Assembly (NCBI GenBank): GCA_002389385.1
Contig: DGOK01000001.1
Coordinates: forward strand, 27,799 to 41,547
Reading direction: 5' to 3'
Length of the DNA stretch: 13,749 nt
From: Rhodospirillaceae bacterium UBA4468
Lineage (GTDB): Bacteria > Pseudomonadota > Alphaproteobacteria > Rhodospirillales > Casp-alpha2
The notes under the pieces: model-generated
The model's input: the letters and a program-made list of their open reading frames with translations, nothing else
Told to the model about the DNA's origin: nothing
The model's database searches: none
Shown here: positions 1 to 7,500 of the stretch, piece after piece
How the letters are laid out: each line of letters opens with the position of its first letter
Numbering within the stretch: position 1 is the first letter of the stretch
Program-made: the position numbers and the translations under genes

Positions 1-1
1 T

Positions 2-469
2 GAAGCCCAACAGCTGGCGGAGCTTGGCGTTAAGATCACGGATGCCGCCAATGCAACTTTGAGATTTGAGCATCCTGAAAACCCGGAATGGGCGCATATC
101 TCGTTCTGTCTGTTTGCGGGCCCGCTTGAGCAAGATGGGACGTCCCTGCGTGCGAAATCTGCTGTGGCTATTCAGCCGGGGAAAATTGATCGTTCACCTA
201 CGGGGACAGCGGTTTCGGCCAGGATGGCTTTGTTTCACACCAAGGGTCAGATGAAGGTTGGTGATACTTTCACAGCGCATTCGATAATTGGGTCGACGTT
301 TCGAGGTAAGATTATTGGTGAAGCGATGATCGGTGAGAAAACTGGCATTGTTCCTGAAATAACCGGGCGGGGTTGGATTACAGGTGTCTATCAACATATG
401 TTGGATCCAGACGATCCTTGGCCGTCTGGATACCGCCTGAGTGATACATGGCCATCGTACAAAGTTTAA
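2..469 (+). CDS. trans-3-hydroxy-L-proline dehydratase, C-terminal part (proline racemase family)
   Basis: The 5' end lies outside the window. The frame is already open at base 2 and runs 155 codons to a TAA stop, against roughly 330-350 residues for the whole family, so about the C-terminal 45% is present. The motif DRSPTGTAVSARMA matches the second catalytic-site region of proline racemases, where racemases and 4-hydroxyproline epimerases have Cys (DRSPCGTG). Thr at this place is the known mark of trans-3-hydroxy-L-proline dehydratase, which removes water from the substrate to give a pyrroline-2-carboxylate. The following stretch GQMKVGDTFTAHSIIGSTF is also typical of this subfamily. The enzyme would act in the cytoplasm in hydroxyproline breakdown. 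Family assignment is firm. The dehydratase call rests on the Thr, because the first catalytic Cys region is not visible. A TTG at 59 is not a start, since coding sequence continues upstream of it. Confidence 0.85.
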   Translation, partial: EAQQLAELGVKITDAANATLRFEHPENPEWAHISFCLFAGPLEQDGTSLRAKSAVAIQPGKIDRSPTGTAVSARMALFHTKGQMKVGDTFTAHSIIGSTFRGKIIGEAMIGEKTGIVPEITGRGWITGVYQHMLDPDDPWPSGYRLSDTWPSYKV

Positions 470-482
470 TAAAAACTATACA

Positions 483-506
483 ACACTTAAACAGTTGTTT
501 AAGTGT
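483..506. promoter_or_regulatory. Candidate ArsR/SmtB-type operator (24-bp palindrome)
   Basis: A perfect inverted repeat of two 11-base arms is separated by GT. The left arm is ACACTTAAACA and the right arm is its exact reverse complement. The centre reads AACA-GT-TGTT, which resembles the AACA/TGTT core of known SmtB/CzrA-family operators with two half-sites and a 2-base spacer. It lies directly in front of the regulator gene, 5 bases before the preferred ATG at 512. No run of T follows, so it is not an intrinsic terminator of the upstream gene. A weak -10-like TATACA at 477-482 would place transcription start inside the palindrome, fitting repression by occlusion, but no convincing -35 was found. 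The operator role is inferred from symmetry and position. Confidence 0.65.
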
Positions 507-511
507 ATGTG

Positions 512-865
512 ATGGCTTTATCGAAAAAGAAACGCGCCGCACAGTATAAAGACTTGGATCTGGATGTTCGAAGCGAGATCGCTGACCTGTTCCGATTACT
601 AGGTGACCCATCACGATTGGGCATTGTTTATGCGTGCCTGGGTGAGCCGGTGTCCGCTGGTGATATCGCACGCATGTTGAAGATTTCACCCTCATTGACC
701 AGCCATCATTTGCGTCTTTTAAAGGCAGCGCGTCTTGTTCGCTCCAAGCGCAAAGGGAAACAGATTTTTTATACTGCAGCCGATGCGCATGTTCGGCGCA
801 TTTTATTCGATATGGCCGAACACGCGCTTGAGCATGAGCATGAACACGAGGAGAGCAGCGCATGA
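512..865 (+). CDS. ArsR/SmtB-family metal-responsive transcriptional repressor
   Basis: This is a 117-residue winged-helix repressor, a normal length for the family. LFRLLGDPSRLGIVYACLGEP is the usual opening, and residues about 48-70 (GDIARMLKISPSLTSHHLRLL) form the DNA-reading helix-turn-helix. The Cys-rich arsenic site of ArsR (ELCVCD) is absent. The last helix carries D91, H93, H104 and E107. Their spacing (+2, +11, +3) equals the alpha-5 zinc site of SmtB (D104, H106, H117, E120), so zinc or a similar divalent metal is the likely inducer. The tail is rich in His and Glu (HEHEHEE). ATG at 512 is preferred over GTG at 503 because the GTG lies inside the palindromic operator. Neither start has a clear Shine-Dalgarno sequence, so a leaderless or very short-leader message is possible. 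The stop overlaps the next start by 4 bases (ATGA), so the gene is co-translated with the transporter gene. Confidence 0.88.
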   Translation: MALSKKKRAAQYKDLDLDVRSEIADLFRLLGDPSRLGIVYACLGEPVSAGDIARMLKISPSLTSHHLRLLKAARLVRSKRKGKQIFYTAADAHVRRILFDMAEHALEHEHEHEESSA

Positions 866-1503
866 GTGCGATGTGTAACCACTGTAATCATGATGGCGCT
901 GTAAATCCTCAAATGCGGAAGGCGCTGTGGGCGGCATTGATCATCAACATGACGATGTTTGTTGTTGAATTCTCATCGGGCTGGTTGAGCGGGTCAGTTG
1001 GTTTGCAGGCTGATGCCGTAGACTTCTTTGGTGACGCGGCGAATTATACATTGTCTCTTGCTGTTCTAGGCATGGCGTTAAGATGGCGAACGCATGTTGC
1101 ATTCTTGAAAGGCGTCACGATGGGCTTGTTTGGAGTCTGGGTCGCTGGAAGCATTATTTACCATTGGTATGCCGGTACAGTGCCACCTTATGCAGTGATG
1201 GGTAGCGTCGCTATTCTAGCACTTGTGGCAAATATCGTTTGTGCAGTGATGCTGTACAAGTTCCGTAATACTGACGCGAACATGGCCTCGGTCTGGGTGT
1301 GTTCTCGGAATGACGCGATCTCGAATATTGCCATCGTATTTGCCGCTTTAGGCGTCTGGAGCAGTGGCAGCGGTATCCCCGATCTAATCGTCGCAGGTCT
1401 CATTGGTGGGCTTGCACTGTATGGATCCGTTGAGGTGTTGCGACGCGTGAAATATGAATATGCAACAACGGTGCCGCAGTCGGTGCAGGGCACTGGGGAC
1501 TAG
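862..1503 (+). CDS. Short cation diffusion facilitator (CDF) family metal transporter
   Basis: This 213-residue inner-membrane protein should export divalent cations by proton exchange. The first 12 residues hold two Cys and two His (MCNHCNHD), a possible metal-capture tail. Hydrophobic segments lie near residues 21-42, 60-74, 84-101, 109-132, 152-167 and 174-190, matching six CDF helices. The second-helix motif ADAVDFFGD has D54 and D58 where many zinc CDFs have His and Asp (ADxxHxxxD). The fifth-helix motif CSRNDAISN has C147 and D151 where His and Asp are usual. The protein stops soon after the sixth helix and so lacks the cytoplasmic C-terminal domain of about 80 residues found in YiiP or CzcD. 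Short relatives with CSRND are, to my knowledge, usually labelled only 'cation transporter'. Its start overlaps the stop of the metal-sensing repressor gene, so both form one operon. The exact metal is not known. Confidence 0.85.
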   Translation: MSAMCNHCNHDGAVNPQMRKALWAALIINMTMFVVEFSSGWLSGSVGLQADAVDFFGDAANYTLSLAVLGMALRWRTHVAFLKGVTMGLFGVWVAGSIIYHWYAGTVPPYAVMGSVAILALVANIVCAVMLYKFRNTDANMASVWVCSRNDAISNIAIVFAALGVWSSGSGIPDLIVAGLIGGLALYGSVEVLRRVKYEYATTVPQSVQGTGD

Positions 1504-1591
1504 GGTAAAAAATTCGCGTAGACGTTCGGTCACTATAAGGCAATAATCAACATTATCGGGCGTTTAAGTATCAAAAGGAAATAATGGCTTC
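1504..1591. other. 88-base gap with a half-site resembling the upstream operator
   Basis: The gap between the CDF transporter gene and the phosphate-transporter-like gene contains no intrinsic terminator, so transcription may continue across it. Bases 1562-1569 (GTTTAAGT) repeat eight bases of the right arm of the palindrome at 483-506, and nine of eleven arm positions match over 1561-1571. The facing arm is not preserved. TATAAG at 1534-1539 resembles a -10 box, but no matching -35 is present. ATAAT and ATTAT (1543-1556) form a weak 5-base inverted repeat. AAGGA around 1575-1579 is the ribosome-binding site nearest the next gene. Confidence 0.3.
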
Positions 1592-3289
1592 GTGGAAATC
1601 TTAATCAATATCTTTGGTGGTGTGGCGCTGATGCTCTGGGGCATACGAATGGTGCGCACTGGGGTCATGCGCTCGTTTGGTGCCGAGCTGCGGCGCATGC
1701 TGGCGATGTCTGCGGGGAAGCCGGTCCAGGGGTTTGGTGTAGGTTTTGCCGTTACGACGGTTCTACAAAGTTCCACCGCGACCACGCTGATTTTATCATC
1801 CTTCGCCGGACGTGGCTTAATCGGCGGTGCCGCCGCGCTTGCGATCATTCTGGGCGCGGATGTTGGCACAACGATTGTTGTGCAGGTTTTATCATTCGAT
1901 CTCACATGGCTTTCGCCGATGCTTATTAGCGGCGGTGTGATCGCGTTCTTAAGCTCTGAAAAGAGTAAGCGACGAAGTCTGGCACGGGCAGCGATCGGTC
2001 TTGGTCTTATCTTGCTTGCGTTAAAGCTGATTGGACAAGCGTCTGTCCCGTTAAGAGAAAGCGAAGTGCTCTCACTGATTGTGCAACCTTTGAGTGATGA
2101 GCTTTTGCTTGCCGTATTTCTCACAGGGCTGCTGACCTGGATCGCTCATTCGAGCGTCGCCGTTGTGTTATTCGTGATGTCACTGACGGCACTTCAGGTT
2201 CTGAATATGCAACTCGCACTTGCGATGGTATTGGGCGCAAACCTTGGTGGCGGTATCATTCCGGTGATTGCGACGCTGGGTGAAAAGCCAGCGGGTCGGC
2301 GCGTTGCACTTGGCAACTTTATGATGCGTGCAACTGGTGTCTTAGCGGTTGTAGCGATTTTGCCATGGGTGCAGCCATACCTGGCGATGCTCAGCAGTGA
2401 TCCGTCACATATGGTCGCGAACTTCCATACCGCTTTTAATGTCGGATTGGCACTCGTGTTTTTGCCGTTCGTATCTTTTGCGCATCGATTGACCAAACGT
2501 TTTCTCCCGTCGGAGCTTGCGAGCGAAGATCCAGGTGCACCAAAGTATTTGGATCAAAGTTCGTTCGACGTACCGGCCGTTGCCCTTTCATGTGCGGCCC
2601 GGGAATCTTTATCAATGGGCGATGCCGTCCGCGGTATGCTCGCTGGAAGCTTGGAAGTATTTCGAGGTAACAATCCTGAATTACTGCGTGAGATTGAACG
2701 TAAAGATGACGTCGTTGATCAACTGCATGAAGCGATAAAGCTTTATCTAACGCGCCTCAGCCGCGAGGAACTTGATACCACTGAGAGTGAGCGGAATGTC
2801 GAAGTGCTGAGCTTCACGACGAATCTCGAACACATCGGAGATATCATCGACAAGAACCTGATGGACCTCGCTGCAAAGAAAATTAAAAAGCGTGCGAGTT
2901 TTTCAACTGAAGGGTTCGAAGAACTAGAAATATTCCACGGCCATATTCTTGAGAACTTTGATCTTGCGATGAACGTCTTTATGACGGGCGATATTGAGAT
3001 GGCACGCCGTCTTATCCAACAAAAGGTTTCTGTGCGCGACCTTGAGCGGAATTATGCTGAAACGCATTACGCGCGTATTGGAGAAGGTCGCCCGGACTCG
3101 ATTGAAACGAGTTCACTCCACTTGGATGTCTTGCGTGACCTTAAGCGTATCAACGGCCATCTGACGTCAGTTGCCTATCCAATTTTGGACCGCGCAGGCG
3201 AGCTCATTGAGAGCCGTTTGAAGATGGAAACTGAAGAAACTGCAGAGCGGGACGAGCGCAGCAATGTTGAGCCCGTCAGGCCTTCGTAG
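1592..3289 (+). CDS. Na+/phosphate cotransporter family protein with PhoU-like C-terminal domain
   Basis: This 565-residue inner-membrane protein has the two inverted Na+/Pi-cotransporter repeats. The first has QSSTATT (residues 59-65) with GADVGTT (88-94). The second has HSSVAVV (186-192) with GANLGGG (215-221). About eight hydrophobic segments fill residues 1-295. Residues about 330-540 are helical and PhoU-like (for example ERKDDVVDQLHEAIKLY), an arrangement known from YjbB/NptA-type proteins. The family moves phosphate with sodium; the E. coli relative YjbB acts as an exporter, so direction cannot be read from sequence. The GTG at 1592 is the only plausible start, because an in-frame stop lies at 1565-1567 and no other start codon comes between. 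AAGGA ends 12 bases before it, a rather long spacing. A six-codon frame from ATG 1584 overlaps the start. No PhoB box was recognised upstream. The stop lies one base from the stop of convergent gloB. Confidence 0.88.
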   Translation: MEILINIFGGVALMLWGIRMVRTGVMRSFGAELRRMLAMSAGKPVQGFGVGFAVTTVLQSSTATTLILSSFAGRGLIGGAAALAIILGADVGTTIVVQVLSFDLTWLSPMLISGGVIAFLSSEKSKRRSLARAAIGLGLILLALKLIGQASVPLRESEVLSLIVQPLSDELLLAVFLTGLLTWIAHSSVAVVLFVMSLTALQVLNMQLALAMVLGANLGGGIIPVIATLGEKPAGRRVALGNFMMRATGVLAVVAILPWVQPYLAMLSSDPSHMVANFHTAFNVGLALVFLPFVSFAHRLTKRFLPSELASEDPGAPKYLDQSSFDVPAVALSCAARESLSMGDAVRGMLAGSLEVFRGNNPELLREIERKDDVVDQLHEAIKLYLTRLSREELDTTESERNVEVLSFTTNLEHIGDIIDKNLMDLAAKKIKKRASFSTEGFEELEIFHGHILENFDLAMNVFMTGDIEMARRLIQQKVSVRDLERNYAETHYARIGEGRPDSIETSSLHLDVLRDLKRINGHLTSVAYPILDRAGELIESRLKMETEETAERDERSNVEPVRPS

Positions 3290-3290
3290 T

Positions 3291-4061
3291 TTAAAAAGAA
3301 TCCTTAAGGCGGCGTACTTCGGCAAACACATCAACAATATCAGCCCCGACAAGACCGACGGTTGCCTGTAGGTCGGCACTGGATGGCCGGAGGAACGGGT
3401 TGGTCGCGCGTTCCTGCGCTAGCGTTGATGGTACGGTTGGAATTCCTTTGGCGCGCTTGGCGTCGACATCTTTCATCAAATTGACGAGTGCGTCGTTCTG
3501 CGGCTCTACAGTTAAGGCGAAGCGTCCATTGCTTTGGGTATATTCGTGCGCACAGTAGACGCGGGTCTCGCCAGGAAGATCATCAAACTTTGAAAGAGAA
3601 TTGACCATCTGTGCTGGCGTGCCTTCGAACAAGCGTCCGCAGCCCATGACAAACAACGTATCGCCACAGAACAGGGCGTCAGCGCCCTTAAACCAAAACG
3701 CGATATGGCCACGTGTATGACCGGGGACATCAAACACCGTCGCTGTGGCATTCCCCAGTTGGTAGCTATCACCGTCACCGACCTCGATATCAATGCCAGG
3801 AATGCGATCACGGTCTGCGCGTGGGCCGACGATGGTGCATCCGGTTTCAGCTTTAAGTTCGAGATTGCCGCCGGTGTGGTCCCCATGGTGGTGCGTGTTG
3901 AGGATATGTGTGAGCGTCCAACCGGCTTCTTTTAGGGCGTCGAGCACGGGGCCAACGACAGCAGGATCAACAACAGCTGTTTGCTTGGTTTCTGGACAAT
4001 GAGCCAGATACACATAGTTGTCGTTCAGGACCGGGATTTGTTTAATTTCTAGTTCGCTCAT
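3291..4061 (-). CDS. gloB: Hydroxyacylglutathione hydrolase (glyoxalase II)
   Basis: This 256-residue cytoplasmic metallo-beta-lactamase-fold enzyme hydrolyses S-D-lactoylglutathione to D-lactate and glutathione, the second step of methylglyoxal detoxification. The metal ligands are all present: H57, H59, D61 and H62 in THHHGDHTGG, H115 in VPGHTRGH, D134 in FCGDTLF, and H172 in YCAHEYT. The C-terminal region that binds glutathione is complete, and the length matches the family. The start at 4061 is chosen because GAGG lies 6 bases upstream. An in-frame ATG at 4073 would add four residues but lacks such a site and lies in the tail of the trxA terminator. The gene follows trxA on the same strand, so it depends either on read-through of that terminator or on an unseen promoter. 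The 3' end converges with the phosphate-transporter gene. Confidence 0.95.
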   Translation of the reverse strand: MSELEIKQIPVLNDNYVYLAHCPETKQTAVVDPAVVGPVLDALKEAGWTLTHILNTHHHGDHTGGNLELKAETGCTIVGPRADRDRIPGIDIEVGDGDSYQLGNATATVFDVPGHTRGHIAFWFKGADALFCGDTLFVMGCGRLFEGTPAQMVNSLSKFDDLPGETRVYCAHEYTQSNGRFALTVEPQNDALVNLMKDVDAKRAKGIPTVPSTLAQERATNPFLRPSSADLQATVGLVGADIVDVFAEVRRLKDSF

Positions 4062-4072
4062 AACACACCTCA

Positions 4073-4104
4073 TAAAACGAAACCCCGCCTTTGAAGGGCG
4101 GGGT
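4073..4104 (-). terminator. Intrinsic terminator of trxA
   Basis: An 8-bp G+C-rich stem (ACCCCGCC at 4082-4089 paired with GGCGGGGT at 4097-4104) encloses a 7-base loop. Read on the minus strand it is followed by the U-rich tail TTCGTTTTA. It lies about 36 bases after the trxA stop. The tail ends only a few bases before the gloB ribosome-binding site, so it may act as an attenuator between the two genes rather than a full stop. Confidence 0.75.
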
Positions 4105-4139
4105 CTCTAATCGTCAACAAGACCCAGTGGGTCGTTGAA

Positions 4140-4457
4140 TTATAGGTTCTGCTCAATCCACTGCTGGAGCTGGTTCTTAGGCAGCGCACCAACTTTGGTA
4201 TCAGCAACTTCACCATTCTTGAACATAATTAACGTCGGAATTCCACGAACACCATAGTTGCTTGGTGTTTCTGGATTGTCGTCAATATTGATCTTGGCGA
4301 TGGTGACGCGGTCACCCATTTCCGCAGAAATCTCTTCGAGCGCAGGCGCGATCTGCTTACATGGTCCGCACCATTCAGCCCAGAAATCAACGACCACAGG
4401 GCCTTCGGCGCCTAGAACGTCGGTTTGAAATGAGCTGTCAGTTACTTGTTTGGGCAT
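4140..4457 (-). CDS. trxA: Thioredoxin 1
   Basis: This 105-residue protein has the length and fold of a classic bacterial thioredoxin, a cytoplasmic dithiol reductant for ribonucleotide reductase, methionine sulfoxide reductases and other targets. The redox motif WCGPCK places the active cysteines at 30 and 33. VDFWAEW precedes it, the buried Asp (D24) is present, and the cis-proline is P74 in RGIPTLIMF. No signal peptide is seen. AAGGG lies 9 bases before the ATG. The gene stands 98 bases downstream of addA, with a candidate promoter overlapping the addA stop and its own terminator after it, so it can be expressed apart from the repair genes. trxA next to addA is a common alphaproteobacterial arrangement. 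Confidence 0.97.
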   Translation of the reverse strand: MPKQVTDSSFQTDVLGAEGPVVVDFWAEWCGPCKQIAPALEEISAEMGDRVTIAKINIDDNPETPSNYGVRGIPTLIMFKNGEVADTKVGALPKNQLQQWIEQNL

Positions 4458-4530
4458 AAGGATAATCCCTTCAAATTCTTATACATTAATAGACGATGCT
4501 TCTTTGGCACCGATCTCCGTTGTTATGTTG

Positions 4531-4559
4531 AATCTAGGTAGGTGCAGGTGCATCGTCAA
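4531..4559 (-). promoter_or_regulatory. Candidate sigma-70-type promoter for trxA
   Basis: On the minus strand TTGACG (4559-4554) and TAGATT (4536-4531) are separated by exactly 17 bases, matching the TTGACA/TATAAT consensus at 5 of 6 and 4 of 6 positions. The -35 box overlaps the addA stop codon. Transcription would start near 4524, giving a leader of about 65 bases. A second -10-like TATAAG lies at 4483-4478 without a good -35. The prediction rests on consensus match only. Confidence 0.45.
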
Positions 4560-7500
4560 GGCGTGTAGGGGGTTATAAAATTGTCCGGCAATTCCATCCA
4601 CTTGGGCCCATCTGTCCACAATAGGATGCATCGAACTGGCTTGTTCGGAAAGATTGTTGCCATCGCGGCCCGGTACGTTGCCATTTGTCGAAGATAGATA
4701 GGTGCCACATCCGCTGGATCTGATGGTGGAGGCCGGTTTGTCTTAAAATCGACGATTAAAACGTCTTCACCCGTATATATTAGCCGGTCAATCTGCCCGG
4801 AGACGACACGTGGTCCTTCAGCGGTTTGAATGATGCCTGCAATAGGCACCTCGGCGCGTGATCCTGGACCAAACGCGGCTGCGATATCTGGATGTTCGAG
4901 CACGGCCATGACTTCACCAACCAGTGCCAATTGCTGAGCCGTGTCGAATCTATGCATTGGACGCCCGATATACTGCGCGCAGGCATCGCGGCGCAGGTCA
5001 GCGGGCAGCTCTGGTAATGTTTGCATCAAAGCGTGCACGACGTTGCCGCGTTTAAAGCGTTGACCATCATCCGTGCTTAACGGCGACCTGACCGGAGGTT
5101 CCTCATCGTCTGGACGAGACGGGCTCAAAGGCTTTGGCGGATTGGGTTCATCATTCGGCGGCACGCTCGCCCATGTGGGTAAGGCAATGGCGTGGGCGGC
5201 TTCGTCTGCACGGTCAATACTTCCGTCAGGATCTGCGGTTTGAGGCTCGCTATAGACAATACGCGTCCGGCCGTCGGGTTCGTCGATGGCCTCGCCGATG
5301 GGGCTGAGCGCGTTTTCAACCATGTCATACCAGGAAGGCTCTTTAACGGACTTCTTGTTCGTAAAGCCCGTGACATACAGACGGTCTTTGGCTCGGGTCA
5401 ATGCGACGTAGAGTAAACGTCGATATTCTTCGAACGTGGCTTCCCGGCGAGTTTCTTTGATCGCTTTGAGGGCTTCGGTTTCATTGTCGCTGTAGCCAGG
5501 CCAGATCGGAATTTCCGGGTCATCAAGCCAGCGAATTTTATCGTCGGTTTGTGACGCAGGCACTGAACAGGCATCGGCTAAGATCACGATTTCCGCTTGT
5601 AGACCCTTAGCGCCGTGCACCGTCATCACCCGGACTTCGTTGCGGCCTTGTTCCAGATCACGTTTGACTTCGGCGGCACCGGTCTCGATCCAATGCAGGA
5701 AGCCTTCCATCGATGGTACATGGTCGCGTTCAAATTCTAATGCGGCGGACAAAAAGTCATCAATGGGGTCGGCAGCGTCGGGCCCAAGCTGTGCCAGCAA
5801 TGCGCGTCTTCCGCCTTCGGCATGCAGCAACGTTGAAAAGAATTCAAACGGTGGCATGAAGTCGGCGCGGTTACGCCACGTCGCCACTTTATCCCAGGCG
5901 GCAGCGAACGCAGGATCATCTGACTTTTTTGAGCCAAGCGACATCAGAACGTGTCCGCTTCGGTTATGTGCGATCTCAAATAACTGATCTTCACTCAGGC
6001 TAACGAGGGGGCCTTTAAGAACGGTCGCCGTATTCAAATCGTCTTCGGGCAGTAATGTCAGGCGACCAAGCGCAATGAGGTCCTGGATCACTAACTGGTC
6101 GGGCAAGATCATACGATCGCGCCCGGATACTGGGATGTTGCGTTCTTTAAGTGCTGCAACCAAGGTTTCGGCCATTTGCTGGCGACGTTGAAGCAAAATC
6201 AGAATATCACCTGGACGCACGGGACGGCCTTGGGCGGGGAGGGCTTCCTTGTTCTTAATCCAGCCGTCAATGGTATCGGCGATACGCAATGCGGTGCGAC
6301 CAACGGCACTATCACCGCCGACATGATCCAACGGCAGATCCCATGGATCATCCTTACCATCATCTTTTTGCGGCTCTTCTTTCGGCCACAAGGTAACCAC
6401 GCCTGCCTGTCCGCGGCGCGCAGAAGAATGATCAATTTTCTTGTCGTTGAAGCTCAGACCTTTTGCCGTTTCTGGCGCCTCAAATACAAGATCAACGATT
6501 TTAAGAATGGCTGGGGCCGAGCGGAAACTTTCCGCCATGTCGACGGGTTTCCATACGCGGTCAATCGCTGTGACGCGGTTTGCAAAGCGATCTCGCATGC
6601 TGCCGAACATGACCGGATCGGCACCTTGAAAACTATAGATCGATTGTTTTTCGTCACCGACAGCAAACACTGTGCGCGGACGTTCTGAAATTTCCTCGTG
6701 GCGGCTTTCACCTGAAAAGAAGTCCGATGCGATTTCTTCAACCACACGCCATTGCTCAGGGCTAGTATCCTGGGCCTCGTCGACAAGAACGTGCTCAATG
6801 CCACCGTCTAATTTGTAGTGCACCCAACTGACGCCTGAAGGGCTATCAAGCAGCATCGATGCACGCGCAATCAAGTCATCATAATCCAGGCGGCCTCGGG
6901 TTTGCTTGATCCCTTCATAGGCATCGATCAGCGCTGCGCCCACCTGGATCAGTGCCTTGGTTGCCGATGCGACGTTGATTGCTTTCAATAGATCACGCAC
7001 AGCTTGGCAGCGTTCACCTTCGGCGTGCGCAATCGATAGGGCGTTTGGGTCTTTGGTGAGTGCGCCTTTTGACATAAGTGTTTTGTCTGCCTTGATCGCA
7101 CCAGGCTTTGTTAAGAAGATCGGTGAATACATATCAAGCCAATGTGCCGCGCGCACTTCGGGCTGCATTACTAACCACGAACGCACATCTTTTGCGAAGC
7201 CAACATTCTGACCGGCACCATCATCCCATGTGTCACAAAGACGCTCGAGGTCAATACGCTTTGCTTTGTCAATATCACAGGCGCCCCGGATCACGGTGTC
7301 GGCAGTCGTATCAGGCGAGATGCCTAATGACTGATAGACGGCGGATGAAAGTCCGGCGGCATCTTGATGAGTACGAATTGCGTCGCGAAATTTTGTCCGC
7401 GTGCCATCAAGTTCTTTCATCAAACCAGCGAACTGTTCTTCGTTCACGAGACCAGCCAGGGCCCTGAGCGCATCAGTCAATTCTGTGCCGTGCGCCTCGG

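Noticed and set aside
483..506. Palindrome as terminator of the hydroxyproline dehydratase gene
   Set aside because: The arms are A+T-rich and no T-tract follows on the + strand. Its position before an ArsR-family gene fits an operator better.
503..511. GTG at 503 as start of the metal regulator
   Set aside because: It falls inside the right arm of the operator, and the three extra residues are not part of the usual N-terminus; ATG 512 is preferred.
378..863. 161-codon minus-strand open frame over the metal regulator
   Set aside because: It overlaps the operator and the full repressor gene, is rich in Arg/His/Cys from antisense translation, and has no domain or ribosome-binding site.
1564..2124. 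186-codon minus-strand open frame over the phosphate-transporter gene
   Set aside because: It is antisense to the conserved Na+/Pi repeats, and its translation has no recognisable motif.
3280..3310. Hairpin GCCTT/AAGGC at the convergent gene ends as a shared terminator
   Set aside because: The stem has only 5 bp with a loop of about 21 bases, too weak to call.
4492..4557. 8-base inverted repeat (GACGATGC / GCATCGTC) flanking the trxA leader
   Set aside because: The arms are 50 bases apart with no extension of pairing; it is likely chance.
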